Positions 15,935-30,641 are shown, counted from the stretch's first letter. The stretch: 64,000 nt of DNA from Hyperoplus lanceolatus (GCA_026929865.2 CM049413.1:15844501-15908500); one strand, 5' to 3'. Numbers and translations: made by a program. Notes: generated by a model not told the origin, from the sequence alone.

Positions 15935-18656
15935 CTCACACATAAGCACACACATGGCTATGGGACGTATGATGAAGGTGTAGCCGCTTTTGCTGGAAGG
16001 TTAAACATTCATGGCCTGTTCTGTTTTCTCTCTCGTTGTCTTCCTTTCTTTTCTGCATCCCTCGTGATGGTGGCGTTGGCATTGATTGTGATTGTGTGTG
16101 TGTGTGTGCGTGCACTTGTGTGTGTGCGCTTGTGTCGTGTTTGCACACCTCTGACCGCTTGCGGCTGTTTGTGATTGGCTTATTCGTCATTTGTGATTCT
16201 ACCTTGCTGGCCTGCATCTGCCATTTTGTGGTTTTGCCTTGCCATCGTGTGCGTGTGCTTGTGTGTACATACCCTTTTGCGTGCCTGCGTGTTGCTCTGT
16301 GGTTGCCTCTCCCTGGTTAGTATTTTTATTTTCAGGAAGTGCTGCCGGTGCTGGCGGCCAAGCACTGTATCATGCAGGCCAACGCCGAGCTGCACCAGAG
16401 CATGCTGTCCAAACAGAAGAAGCGCTTTGGAGAAGAGATTGCTCGCCTACAGGTACGCAGCTTTCACATCACTTAAGGTTTTGTACAACTCAAATACAAT
16501 TCCTATGTCAGAGCTTGAAATAACTACTCATTCGTTATCACTGGAGAAATTCCTACCTTTCAATGTCTCATGTTATCCTCGAAAACAGCTTTGAACAGAG
16601 ATTTGTGCCTTGAAATTCTTCGTTATTCACATTTGAATTTTTCTCTCCTCTGGCTTGTCCGTCCCTGTAGCACGCCGCAGAGCTGGTGAAGACGGTAGCG
16701 TCTCGCTACGACGAATATGTCAGCGTAAAGGACCTGACTGACAAGATCAACCGAGCGCTCACTGCAGCCAAGAAGGACAATGACTTTATCTACCACGACC
16801 GCGTGCCTGAGGTCAAGGATCTGGAGCACATCGGCAAGGCGGCGCTGGTCAAAGCCACCTCCATCACACCTCCACTCAGCCAGAAATTCACAGGTGAGAC
16901 ACATGGACACTCAACACAGTTTGTTATTATACTTGTAGATTGTTTTATGTCACACTATATCCGAATATAATAAACCATGAAAGTGTTTTGGCATTGTGTC
17001 AACGTCTGTGTCAGTTTTAAATCTGGTTTACTTTAGGAACTTAAAAGGTGTAGTTTGACACTTTAGGAAATACTCTTATTGACTTACTTTAACATTTGTG
17101 CGTTGTTTCTTTCTCTTCAGACTTGTTTGAGAAGATGGTCCCCATGGCGGTGCAGCAGTCTATGAGCATTTACAGCCAGAGGAAGGCAGATACCGTCAAC
17201 AGACTGGTGGGAACCATGAGGGAGGCCACCAATCTCTGCAATGGGTACGTCAGTGACATTGCAGCTGAAATTATCTTCCCAGGAATGAGGCCATGAGTGC
17301 TTGTGTGTCCATGGATGTATTTAATATTCATAACCTAATGGTTTTCCAGGAACTGTTACAATATCGATAAAGTACTTAGTTTAGTGTCCTTAATTGTAGT
17401 CAAATACTTGTATTCAACTGTTTGATGACAGTAATATTTTGCAGAATGCGAAAAGTGCAGTGCACTTCAAATTTTTTTTATCGACAATGTGGAAATGTGA
17501 TTTTGATGGTGAGACTAAAAAAATCAATATTGGCTTAAGTTGATTACAATTCTAACTGACCACTGTATACTGTATCATCAGAGTGTTGGCGTCCCTAAAC
17601 CTGCCAGCTGCTCTGGAGGATCTGTCAGGAGATTCCATCCCACAATCCATCGCTGAGAAGGCCCGAGCCGTCGTGCAGCTGGGAGGACTACAGAGCATCG
17701 AGCAGCTGATCAGAGACCTCCCAGAGCTTCTGACCCGCAACAGAGAGATCCTGGATGAGGTGGGACACACACAAACACACTTGTTTATACATGTGTTGCT
17801 GAACTTTGTAGATCCCATAATTAGAGATCTGAACACTCTCCCTTACTCTAGTTTTTACTTTGAGCCATAACCACACTTTATTTCAAAAGTAAAAATGGCA
17901 CTATTAAATCTACAGCCTTCATAACAGCTTGTTTGTAATGTGGCTTTGTTTTAATGAAAAAGAAGCATATGAATGGATTACTGTCCAGCAGTTGACTTGG
18001 ACTTCCTCAATGCTGGACTTCTACCAGCTCTACCCCAAGAGCATATAAATCCTTCAAATTTATAATCGTCCCTAATGTAAATCCTAACGTAAATCCCAGA
18101 TCACGATCATCACTGAGATCTAATCCACTGATCTATGGGCCAAGGACGGTCTGTCCTCCAGCTTCAGCCAGCCCTCATTTTTTTAGACATCTTGCTGATA
18201 AACAAAATAAACAGAAAACAGAAGGGAGTAAAAAAAACAACAACATAAAATACAAACTGCTTCCAAGTTTTGTTGGCAGATTTGAAAAGTCTCCACCAAA
18301 AATATCCTGATTTCCCTCCTAAAAGTTGTTTGTTGTGTTTTATAAAGACAAAGACAAAAAAAGAATTCAGCTGGCCAAAAACAGATATCGATATGTTTTG
18401 TATAGGTGCAATGAAATGGTTGAGTAATTATATAGTTCTGAAGTCAAATAATACTTGCACACAGCCTAAAGGATACATTAATATTAAAGATGATAATAAT
18501 AATGTGTTCATCATCTGAGTATGTAATCTGTGTGTTGTCCTCAGGCTCTGAAGATGCTGAACGATGAAGAGACGACAGACAACGAGCTTAGAACAAAGTT
18601 CAACCAGCGCTGGAACAGAACCCCCTCTGGAGACCTGTACAAGCCCCTTCGTACAG

Positions 18657-18754
<98 letters not shown>

Positions 18755-21700
18755 TATGAAGTCTGTCTCCGTTCAACCAACTTTGACAAAGCTCCTACTC
18801 TCCTCTTCTTTACCATCCTCCTTCTCTCCTGTCACCTATAACCTCCCTCCCTTCCTTCTCTTCTTCAGAGGGAGCAAACTTCCGCAGCATCCTGGACAAG
18901 GCAGTACAGGCAGACCAGGTGGTGAAGGACCGTTACAACACCCACTGTGAGATGATCGCCCTGCTCTGTAAACCAGAGAACGAGCTCACCGCTGCCATCC
19001 CCTCTGCCAACCCGACCAAGACACTGCAGGGCAGCGAGGTCTGTCCGCCTCTGCTGATGCCTTTATGTGTTTCTCTGTATGACCACATTATGTCAAACTT
19101 TACTTTTCATTTAGGTTACGTGAGGGTGCGTCATGTCATCCCTAGGTATTTCTTGTGCCACATAAACTTAGACTACTGCTGTATGGAAACGGCCAGTGGA
19201 CATAATATGCTTTATGGCCCTGTCCCTCCTCCCCACTGTGGCTCCATTTTTCATTTTATACGCAAACTCTGCATTGTATGTCACTGGGGAACTGAAAAAA
19301 CTAAGCTAGCAGAACTAGGGAAGAGTGAAGAAGAAAAGATGTCTCTTCACAGTAACTCTGTATTAAAGTGGACAAAACAACCGCCTACTGCAGTCACTGT
19401 AAAGGCAAGAGGTCAGGGGAGAGGACTAGCTGGACTGCTCTATTCACTAACTTTTTCCGCGTTCTCCATCCTCCTCACCCAGGTGGTGAACGTGCTGCGC
19501 TCCCAGCTCACCCAGCTGGATGAGATAAAGAAGGAGAGGGAGACCATGGAGGGAGAGATCAAGGCCGTGACCTTTGACATGTCCACTGCCTTCCTGACGG
19601 CGCTGGCCCAGGACGGAGCCATCAATGAGGAGGCCCTGTCGGTCACCCAACTGGACCAGCTGTATGGCGCCTACAACCAGAGGGTGGGGGCCAGCCTCAG
19701 CACGCAGGAACGGCTGCTGGGACAAGTTCAGGTACACAAAACACCTGAGGAGAGTCTGAGGGGATAATGGTCATTTAAAAAAAAAAGAGAGATGTTGTAC
19801 TTGTTAAAGAAGTTAAACACACTTTCTTAATAGGGTCCACAAGCTAAAAGAGTGTTATTTCGTAGCTTATAATGATGTTTGAGCTCTCCTTACTGGAATC
19901 AATGAAGTGTTGCCTACAGTATATCAAACAAAAAAACACAACAAGCAGATCCCACAGTATTTGCAGTCAAAAGGGCAAGTAAAAACCGTGCCTCCTTCTG
20001 TTTAGTGGCTTCTGTGTGAAGAAATAATGTATAGTTAAATGTGCTTAAATGTACTTCTATGTGTTGTGTTCTAAAGAGGTGTCGGTTATAAAACCTCCTT
20101 AACCTGTGATCTACTTTCAGACGTCCCACCAGGAGTTCAGCAGTCTGAAGCAGTCCAACACGGAGGGCAACCAGAGGGAGGAGGTCCTGAAAAAGCTAGC
20201 TTCAGCCCATGACAGCTACGTTGAGATCAGCAGCAACCTGCGCGAAGGCACCAAGGTACTCGCTCAGCAAAACCCAAGACGCTCGCACTCAGCAAGGAGG
20301 AAATGTGCTGCAGTAGTGCATATCTTGTCGAAACTTTCCACTATTGTTTGTTTTGGGTTGTTGGGGTTTTTGTTTTCTGCATCAAGGTGTTTTGCAAGCC
20401 AGGTGATTTATTTTTGTCCCCTTATGTTTCTTCCTTTTCAGTTCTACAACGACTTGACAGAAATCCTGCTGAAGTTCCAGAACAAATGCAGCGACATTGT
20501 TTTCGCCCGCAAGACAGAACGGGATGAACTACTCAAGTATTTATTTTCCACGTATTTGTCTGTTCTGATTGTTTTGTGTGACAGGCATATGGGCTCGGGG
20601 GTCAGGGTCAGCCAATCAGATGGATTTTACGAACACTTTTTTTCCCCTCTAGGCCAATTCCAGCATTAGCTAGAGAATATGCTGCAGCACAGTCTAAGTT
20701 TGTGGTGAATTCTTGTTTCAGGGAGCTGCAGCAGAGCATCGCCCGAGAGCCCAGCGCTCCTAACTTCAACGTTCCGGCCTACCAGAGCACCCCGGCTGCA
20801 CCCGGTGGCCCAACCCCGGCACCCAGGACTGTCTTTGTAAGCTGTCGCTCTCCCAAAGTCAAGAGTAGAAAACCACTGCAGTAGATTTGAGGCTGATGAT
20901 GGTTGTGTATTGATCTGTATGTCATCTCTATCTACCTTCTCAAGCAGCCGCAACAACCCGAGCAGGCGAAGCCCGGGCCCCCAGCCAGGCCTCCTCCTCC
21001 GAGCTTCACCCCTGTCGCAGCCTCCCCCATGCCGCCCAACGCACCAGCCACTGGCCCCCCAACCGCCGGCAACCCACCACCTGTGGCCCCACCATCCCAG
21101 GCCCAGGGACCACCTTACCCCACCTACCAGGGCTACCCAGGGTGAGTTCCCCATCACAACATCCTGATTCCTGAGTACAAATTGATCCACATAACTAAGT
21201 ATAGTGATGTCAGGATTATGTCATCCTCTTTCTTAGAAGTCCTCCATTTAGCATGTATTGATGGTTAAAGCAAGTCATTGAATCTATTTATTTATCACTT
21301 ATGTTGATCTGAAAACACAGGTCTCTCTACTGGATCTTCTTGGATACTTGTAGTGGCCAGAAATGCCTTATTATAAATTTAAAGGAATAGAAATTGGTTT
21401 TCCTGCAAAAGATGGATGAGAAGTTGGATACTACTCTCGCTTTTGTACAGTCAATCTGACTGAAAGCTAGGGATGTGAACAATGTGTCGATTTTCGGCTT
21501 GATTTTCGACTCGTGCTCAAGACGACTCTAAAAATCGAAATCGGTAAATCGGGTGTTTTACTTTATTAGATGTTTTGGGGACATGGGAGACGTCCGTGAT
21601 GCGAGTTTACGTGTGGTCGTGAGCGCGCTGCAGGCGCTTCATTTCTGCAATGTGCATTAAATGTCCTGTGTGGGTCAACAGTGCAGTGCAACATATGCAG

Positions 21701-22749
21701 CATAACGTTATAACATTCGTCTACGACCGTGATGTTAAATCACCTTCACACAATGCCTCCGCCCGGGCAAAGCAGCGAGTAGCGCTGTGACGATCACCGG
21801 GAGACCTCGCAAGTATGAGTGAGTGAGCTGCCGTGCAGAAAAACTCTGTGGTTTGATGGATAAAATGATAATCGCGGGTATCCTGCCCGTTAACGTTGTC
21901 TACAGGAACGGCTTCCGCGATCTGTTTGTATGTCTTGAGTCTATTAAATAACATAAACACACAGAGCCATGTCGGCAAACTGACAGCGCGACTGAAGGGA
22001 CTGTACAGTGAGCTGCGTCCCTCCGTTGGTTTCTGTTTTCAGCCGAGTAAATTACATTCACCTCCGACGCATGGACAGCGTTTTTAAGATTAAAGCCTCT
22101 TTTTTTATTATCAAAAAGGCTTAGATGCAGATGAAGTCTGAACACACACAGCGGGCGGCAGCAGTGTTGTTTAAAGGAAAGCGCAGTTTATCAGCACCAC
22201 AACTACATGCTGCTGCCGCAAAAAAAGGAACACTGCCTTTTTATTTTTTTATTTTGAATGGCACAGTGAATCGATCGATTTGTCGATTCATGCCTCCGAC
22301 ACGTCGACATGCACATAATGAGTCGTTTAACATCCCTACTGAAAGCATGAGGAAAAAGCTAGCATCACTTATTAACTATGCACATCTTTTTTGTTGAATC
22401 CACACAAAAACAGAAGTTTACAAAAAACATCTTCTGGTTTTAATGCGCAATAACAATGGTATTTCCCAAAAACAATTCCACAATTCCTTTGATGCTTTAA
22501 ATTTGCTTAACACATTCTGTCCCTCTGTTGTGGTGTCCATGCAGGTACTTCCAGGTGCCTATGGGCTACAATCCCTATGGATACGGCCAGTACAACATGC
22601 CCAATATGCCCAACAATATCCCCTACATGCCCTACCAGACGACACCAGGACAGCAAGGCTACCCAGGAGCCCCTCCTGCCGGACAGCCCTCCTACCCTGG
22701 CTATCCCCAGCAACCCCCTCAGCAGCAGCCCTACTACCCTCAGCAATAA
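6518..22749 (+). CDS. pdcd6ip: PDCD6IP / ALIX, ESCRT-associated Bro1-domain adaptor (complete, 18 coding exons)
   Basis: Coding exons: 6518-6723, 11902-11956, 12047-12116, 12806-12933, 14088-14241, 14907-15007, 16336-16452, 16671-16893, 17121-17244, 17582-17759, 18545-18656, 18869-19038, 19483-19731, 20121-20255, 20442-20536, 20722-20836, 20948-21141 and 22545-22749 (TAA 22747-22749). They join in frame to 876 aa; the human protein has about 868. Residues 1 to about 357 are the Bro1 domain (begins [16 protein letters not shown]; contains DFIYHDRVP around 315-323). About 360-705 is the coiled V domain; Phe675 in KFYNDL matches the human Phe676 that contacts YPXL late motifs. About 706-876 is the proline-rich region, with PSAP (716-719, TSG101 site), PTPAPR (CIN85-type site), GPPYPTY (798-804, CEP55 site) and the terminal YYPQQ. 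ALIX links ALG-2, TSG101 and CHMP4 in membrane budding, cytokinesis and endosomal sorting. All known interaction motifs are present, so the gene looks intact. Human residue numbers are from memory. Confidence 0.96.
8249..8415. repeat. Alternating (AT)n and (TTAA)n simple repeat
   Basis: Blocks of pure AT dinucleotides alternate several times with blocks of TTAATTAATTAA, ending in ATCAATCAATTAATTA. The array touches the 3' end of the antisense LINE, so it may have grown from the short TAAT-type tail of that element; this is an inference. Confidence 0.85.
9514..9550. repeat. Near-perfect palindrome made of two TIR-like motifs
   Basis: Two 17-base arms (CGCACAAATCACCCCAC and its exact complement) surround a 3-base GTA centre. 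Each arm is the same GTGATTTGTGC motif found in the element's terminal inverted repeats. It lies directly downstream of the stop codon of the transposase-like ORF. Confidence 0.9.
9741..10075 (+). mobile_element. 3' tail of a second LINE, inserted in the TIR element
   Basis: On the plus strand the first bases encode [13 protein letters not shown], the conserved LWNxLP end motif of LINE ORF2 proteins. A 3' UTR follows with ACAGCACTTTGGACAGTGC and AAATGTGCTTTTATAAATA, then a tandem ACTT tail (about 10055-10075). This order is typical of L2/CR1-like LINE 3' ends in fish. It is heavily 5'-truncated and cuts off the transposase-like ORF. No clear target duplication was found. Confidence 0.75.
11105..11118. 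promoter_or_regulatory. RFX X-box-like palindrome (pdcd6ip intron 1)
   Basis: The sequence GTCACCATGGTAAC fits the X-box consensus GTNRCC-N(0-3)-RGYAAC with a 2-base spacer. RFX factors bind such sites. Function is inferred from the motif only. Confidence 0.4.
13389..13836 (-). mobile_element. TTAA-flanked MITE, copy 1 (pdcd6ip intron 4)
   Basis: The element starts AGGTGAAGTAAGCG and ends CGCTTACAGCACCT, giving imperfect 14-bp inverted ends. It is flanked on both sides by TTAA (13385-13388 and 13837-13840). It is homologous over its length, in inverted orientation, to copies at 26251-26727 and 26882-27292. There is no transposase ORF. The TTAA flank points to the piggyBac superfamily, although the usual CCC-type ends are missing. 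Confidence 0.82.
15896..15932. repeat. (CA)n microsatellite, pdcd6ip intron 6
   Basis: A pure ACACAC run lies in the intron between 15008 and 16335, followed by short CT and CA runs. The rest of this 1.3-kb intron shows nothing else. Confidence 0.9.
18657..18752. repeat. (CA)n microsatellite starting at a splice donor, pdcd6ip intron 11
   Basis: About 90 bases of CA repeat begin within the donor site itself: the exon ends at 18656 and the intron reads GTACACACAC. The intron is only 212 bases, so the repeat makes up nearly half of it. Confidence 0.92.
21468..22338. mobile_element. hAT-type non-autonomous DNA transposon in pdcd6ip intron 17
   Basis: The element begins TAGGGATGTGAAC and ends TTTAACATCCCTA. 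It is flanked by an exact 8-bp direct duplication, CTGAAAGC, at 21460-21467 and 22339-22346. An 8-bp duplication with short inverted ends is the hallmark of hAT insertions. Its internal sequence contains many CGATT/GTCGA words near both ends. No transposase domain could be recognised in any frame, so it is read as a non-autonomous copy. Confidence 0.85.
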
Positions 22750-23640
22750 CTCTAATCTCCATCCCCTCATTCCTCTTCTCACCTGTTAACACCAAATAAA
22801 TAAAAAATACCCCCAGCAATAACACTTCATCTCTGTAAATTCCCTCCCCTCCCATCTTTTGTTTCCTCTCACTAACAGCAGCTAAAGAAACCCAATTGAA
22901 GGGTGACCTGAGCTGTTTTTGCACTCTTTTCTGAATCATTTTATTAGTTGTCATGTCACCCTCACTAATCTCTATTCCAGATCATGTTTTCTGAATTCTG
23001 ACAGCACTTTTTCTAAACTTTTTCTCACCTTTTCATCAATGCTCCCCCCACCCCCCATTACCCCCTCCCTCTTTTTCTTTCATGTAGGGTTATTTTTTAT
23101 GTACTCATTTTCTAAAGGTTTTGCTAATGGTTTCATTTAAAGCCCTTACTGCTTTTCACTGATAACTGACTCTTAGTTTGGGCTGGAATGCTGTACAACA
23201 CTCATGGAGGCGCAGGGTGGCTCCCCTAGGATGTGTTGGGTGGTCAGGCACGGCCACGTCCTCACTCCCTCATCCTCTTAATCAACCCCCACTGCTTCTA
23301 TAACAACTATATTCCTATTTTTTTAATGAATACTGATGCCTCGCCAATGTATAAACCTATAAAAACTTATGGCCTGTAGGTTTTCTAATGCAGATGATGA
23401 CTGTTGTTGAGAGTTCTGCTCTGTTTTTCTTTTCGCTCTTCTCTCTCTTTCACCCAGGGATTGTTGGTATATTTCTGTGTTACAATCAGAGGCTGTATAA
23501 GTGGGAGAAATAGTTCTATTATATAAATATATGTATAAATAAGACTGTATGTGGTTAACCAAGAGACACTCTGTGTGCTGCACTCTCATGCTCTTTGTGT
23601 TTATTTTTATTCCTCAGCTCTAATGTGATTAAAAACAACT
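22750..23640 (+). other. pdcd6ip: pdcd6ip 3' UTR
   Basis: An AATAAA hexamer at 22795-22800, only 46 bases after the stop, could give a very short UTR. A later ATTAAA near 23628 would give a longer one. No coding signal is seen. The end is not determined. Confidence 0.5.
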
Positions 23641-26250
<2,610 letters not shown>

Positions 26251-26727
26251 AGGTGCTGTAAGCGGAATGGTTCTTTTAGCTAACCTCCTGTCAGTTACTG
26301 CAGTTAGCCGTCCCCTCGCTCGTCCCTACGTCACCACATTAATGCACTGCGGTCTTTAAGCAGCAAGTTATCTAGCATCATCTCAGATCCATAAGTGTGA
26401 TAAAACATGTTAAAAGCCATCAAAACAGACATTGGGAAGGATTTTTACCTGCTCCGCCATTGTAGGCGCATAAACATTCACCCATCAGTCGCTCTGGCGT
26501 GCACGGCAGTGAGACCATGAGTGAGACGGGTGTCGGTTTGTAGCGTTCTCTCTTGTGATTGGATATGCATTTTGGGATCCTGCAAATTAGTTTAGTAGCC
26601 GATTAGGCTACATGCAGAGCAGTTGACTGAGAGATAGGCTTTATGCACACATTATGTAACTGATCACGGTATGAATAAAGAGCGATTTAACACTTATATT
26701 AACATAAATAAACCGCTTACTTCCCCT
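26251..26727 (+). mobile_element. TTAA-flanked MITE, copy 2
   Basis: The ends are AGGTGCTGTAAGCG and CGCTTACTTCCCCT, with TTAA at 26247-26250 and 26728-26731. It shares the internal landmarks of copies 1 and 3: ACTGCAGTTAGC, CATCATCTCAGATCCATAAG, TCAAAACAGACATTGGGA and GAGCGATTTAACAC. It is non-coding. Confidence 0.83.
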
Positions 26728-26881
26728 TTAAATGGTTGCTACAAGTCACTTTACTTACTTGGATAGGCAAATGGATGAAACTGATTTTTTACTATTATTT
26801 TTTTTATAGTTGGCTAAGGGTAATGAATGGCTAGTAATTGATAAACATTAATAGCTCATTCACTTCATAAAAGAATGTTAA

Positions 26882-27292
26882 AGGTTCAGTAAGCGGAATG
26901 GTTTAGCTAACTTCCTGTCACTGACTGCAGTAAGCAGTCCCCTCCCTCGTCATCACATTAATGCACTGTGGTCTTCAAGCAGTGAGTTACATAGCATCAT
27001 CTCAGATCCATAAGTGTGATAAAACATGATAAAAACCATCAAAACAGACATTGGGAGACAGACATCTGTTGCTCTGCACGTGCACTGGCAGTGAGACAGA
27101 TGCCGGTTTGTAGGATTCTCTTTTCTGATTGGTTATCAGTAGTGGGACCCCTGAAAAAATCTGCTGATTACATACAAAGCGAGTGACTGAGAGATCGGCT
27201 TTATAAAATGTGCATACTATATAAGTGATCACTGAATGAAAATAGAGCGATTTAACACGGATATAAACATAAATAAATAGCTTATTTCACCT
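26882..27292 (+). mobile_element. TTAA-flanked MITE, copy 3
   Basis: It starts AGGTTCAGTAAGCGG, ends CTTATTTCACCT, and is flanked by TTAA at 26878-26881 and 27293-27296. It lies 154 bases after copy 2 in the same orientation and carries an internal deletion relative to it. Confidence 0.8.
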
Positions 27293-27846
27293 TTAAAATA
27301 CTTTGCACTACTTATAATTGATAGGGTTAGTTAGTATAATCCAGTTTAAAATCAATTTAAAACATGGCTGGTGTTGTTAACAAGGAAGACTTCATATGAC
27401 AGAGCTGATCGAGGTATAGGCTATAAGGCCAAAAGGTTGTGAAGCACTTACTGTTTTAATAGTGTAGGTGTAGTGAAAAGGAAAAAAATGTTTGTGATAA
27501 TCCACCTTTGGTGCATAAAAGTGTGCAGATGCTCTGGCTGTTATTCTGCTTTTGTCTTCCTTTCAAAGAGAGCACTGTGAAGAACACATGAGAATATTTA
27601 AAGAGTAAGACATAGTGCTGAAATCTCATTTATGGTGTTAATTTGAACAGTATAACTGCTTACAAGTTGCCAGTATCAGTGCATGTGCGTTGGCTGATAA
27701 TTTGCCTCAGTGAAACAGCTCTCTGGGCTTGCTATGCATGTTTTTTTTTCTCTTTTTTCCCCATAGAAGTGAGATGCCTGAAATAGCTCTGATTGACAGG
27801 TATAGAGACTCAGTTACTATAACAACTACCTCCTGGCTCTCATGAG

Positions 27847-27911
<65 letters not shown>

Positions 27912-28930
27912 TCCTCTCCGCCCCCCTTCACCTCCTCTCTTTTCATTTTCTTTTTACCAGCTCTCCCTTTTACCCCCGTCTCCCTCTCACCCCCTCACTA
28001 TGTGCTTGTGTGGGTGTAGAGGAAAGAGATTATGAAAAATAACTCGACTGCAATATTCCTTCACATGGAGATGTTTGTGTTGCAAGATAGAGAGGCCTGG
28101 CACTAGCTATTGCATCTAACCTGTGTGGGTGAGGGTAGGCGAGAGTGGGAAGATGAAACATGCTTATACAACACGGGCAAATAAGCCTTTTATATTCTTT
28201 TTGTGTTTCCTTTTTGGTGCTTGTTCCTCTTGTCAGCTTGAGCTGCTCTGCTTGTATAATCAAGTCAGTCCACCGCGCAGTGCTCCTGCATGCATGTGTG
28301 CGTGCGTGGGTGTCTTTGCATGCGTGCACGCACTTTGTGTCAGCAAGCGGCACAGTGAGGCCACCCGATATGATGAGTGAATTTCAAGCACGATAGAATC
28401 TAGTGGGACTGACACCAGAGAGCACAGAACGGCAGAGAGAAAGTGTGTGTGTGTGTGTGTGTGTGTGTTTGTGGGAAGAAGACGGACGTCATTGCTGCCA
28501 CCTGCTTTGGTGGGACAAAGGCCAAACACATACACACACACTTGCATATGCAGACAGCCACGCAGAGGTCAAAGCAATCTTTTTACATAGCATTAATGAT
28601 ATGATTTACTTAACCTTTTTATGCTCAAGCTATCTCAGGCCCTCGATCCCCTCCTGTCAGCGTCCACCGCACCTCTCCTCCCCCCCTGTCCCTGCCTCTC
28701 CTTTCATCTCCCCGTGTCTGAGTCATCACACAGGGTGAGAGGTCTGAGGAAAACAAGCTGCCAGAGTTGGACATGCCATAACAATGCAGCACCTGTCAGG
28801 GTGTGTGTGGCTTTGTGTGTGTACCTGTGTGAGAGTACATGTGCATGCAGCTGTCTCTGGGCGTCTGTCAGGAGGAAGGAGGGAACATTTCCAAGTCTTA
28901 CTGTAAATACAGAAGCACACAGACCATCCA

Positions 28931-28933
<3 letters not shown>

Positions 28934-28986
<53 letters not shown>

Positions 28987-29030
28987 TGTGTGTGTGTCTG
29001 CGTGTGTGTGTGTCTGTCTGTGTCTGTGTT
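28934..29030. repeat. (GT)n microsatellite, interrupted
   Basis: GT repeat with TTTG, TCTGC and TCTGTC interruptions. A second pure GT tract lies at about 29248-29300. Confidence 0.9.
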
Positions 29031-29244
29031 CACTCTCAACGCTGTGGCTTTCTCTAGAAGTTGCTCTGCCGCTTTTATTGATTGGTTGTCTTGCTTTGTG
29101 GCAGGAAATTAGATGGTGGTTCTCGACACCTGTGTGACCCTAGCCATGGAGAGCTCCTCTAATGATCTGAGCTCTGCTGCCTGGGTCTTGAGCTGCAACC
29201 AGCTCCTTACTTGGCTCAGACCTGATCAATAGCACACCCATTCT

Positions 29245-29301
<57 letters not shown>

Positions 29302-30641
29302 AGATCAAATAATGAGAGCACCTGTAGGCCTACTGGTCTCTAGTCCTTTCTGCTTGTTGCAGAAGTTGACCATTTATGAAACGGATCTGTGCATCAGGTT
29401 GCATGCCTAATTGTTTTAATATTAATCATCTATTTGATGCTGCAAATTGTGTTTTTTGACGTAAACTTGTGGCATCAGGCTTGGTGGTAATTTGAGGGCA
29501 TTTCTGCACCGTTCACACAGCGAATGGCGATAATTCAGAATTAATTAGGCTACGATACACGAGGGAAGGCGCAGCCCATAATAAGACATTTAAAACAGGA
29601 TGGGATCTGGTATCCAAGTGCAGGGTATCCATAGAGACCGTTGCTATGGCGGAGAGAAATCTCACCTCATTAGGAACAAATATAAATAGCCTTGCGACTC
29701 AGCTTATGGTCATGATGCCCACAGCTGAGAGAACAGGCTCAGAGGCTTCCAGGTCAAAGATACTGGATGAGAGTCAGGATGCGGAGAAAGAGGTGGTGAT
29801 GAATGGAGCTAGACATTAAGAGAATTAGATGGAAAGATATGAAGAAAGGTTTGGAAGGACCGAGGGGAGAAAAGATTGAGTTCCAGGGGACAGAGGAGGG
29901 TGTATGTGTGGGAAATGGAGAAGAAAAAGATGGATGAGGCTGGAAATGGAGCCAGAAACAAAGTTTATTACCGCTGTCTGACTTCTCAATTGTCAACCTG
30001 TTTGTTTTCGTACTTGGACTATTATTGTACAAGGGAGCAACATTGCCCACCCAAAAATATTTAAAACAAATGCAAGTTTTAGTGAAGGAAATGAACATTA
30101 AGTCAGCCAAAGTGTATTTATATGCAGAATGTTATACAGTGACAGAATCAGGCTGCATATGAGAAAGATGAAATCCCCAAATACAATTGAAAAGAGGAAA
30201 ACATGGCTCAAATAGAATAATGAGATGGTGTGAATGACTTGAGTTTTTTTTTTTTTTCTTTATCCCCAAGAACTGACTTTTGCAGAACCGACGTTTTCTT
30301 ATTCCACAGCGACGTATAATGAGCGAAGACGGAGGACAGGAGAGGACGGCAGGAGAAGTGGGAGGAAAGATTTTGGAGTGGGGGCTGTGAGAGACAGTTG
30401 ACAGCCAAGTGGAGAGGAGACAGATGGGAGCAAAAAGAAAAAAACAGGAGACATCCACCGCTGATTGCATCAACAGGTCTGAGCCCCTCCAGGTATGCTG
30501 CAGTGCACCGCAGTATTACTACAGTATTGACTCATCCCATTGTTGTCTGTCCGGAGGTCCTGTATAGACTTTTACTGGCTCGCTGCCTCTATGTTTCCTG
30601 TGTTTTACTTTCTCTTCGTTTCTAGAACCACTGCCTCTCCT

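Noticed and set aside
18919..19767. 282-codon ORF as a single exon
   Set aside because: It is exon 12 plus intron 12 plus exon 13 of pdcd6ip read through. The splice sites at 19039 and 19482 are good and the spliced product matches ALIX; the open intron is reported as a finding instead.
20666..21190. 174-codon minus-strand ORF over pdcd6ip exons 16-17
   Set aside because: It is the reverse frame of the proline-rich coding sequence; low complexity and no independent support.
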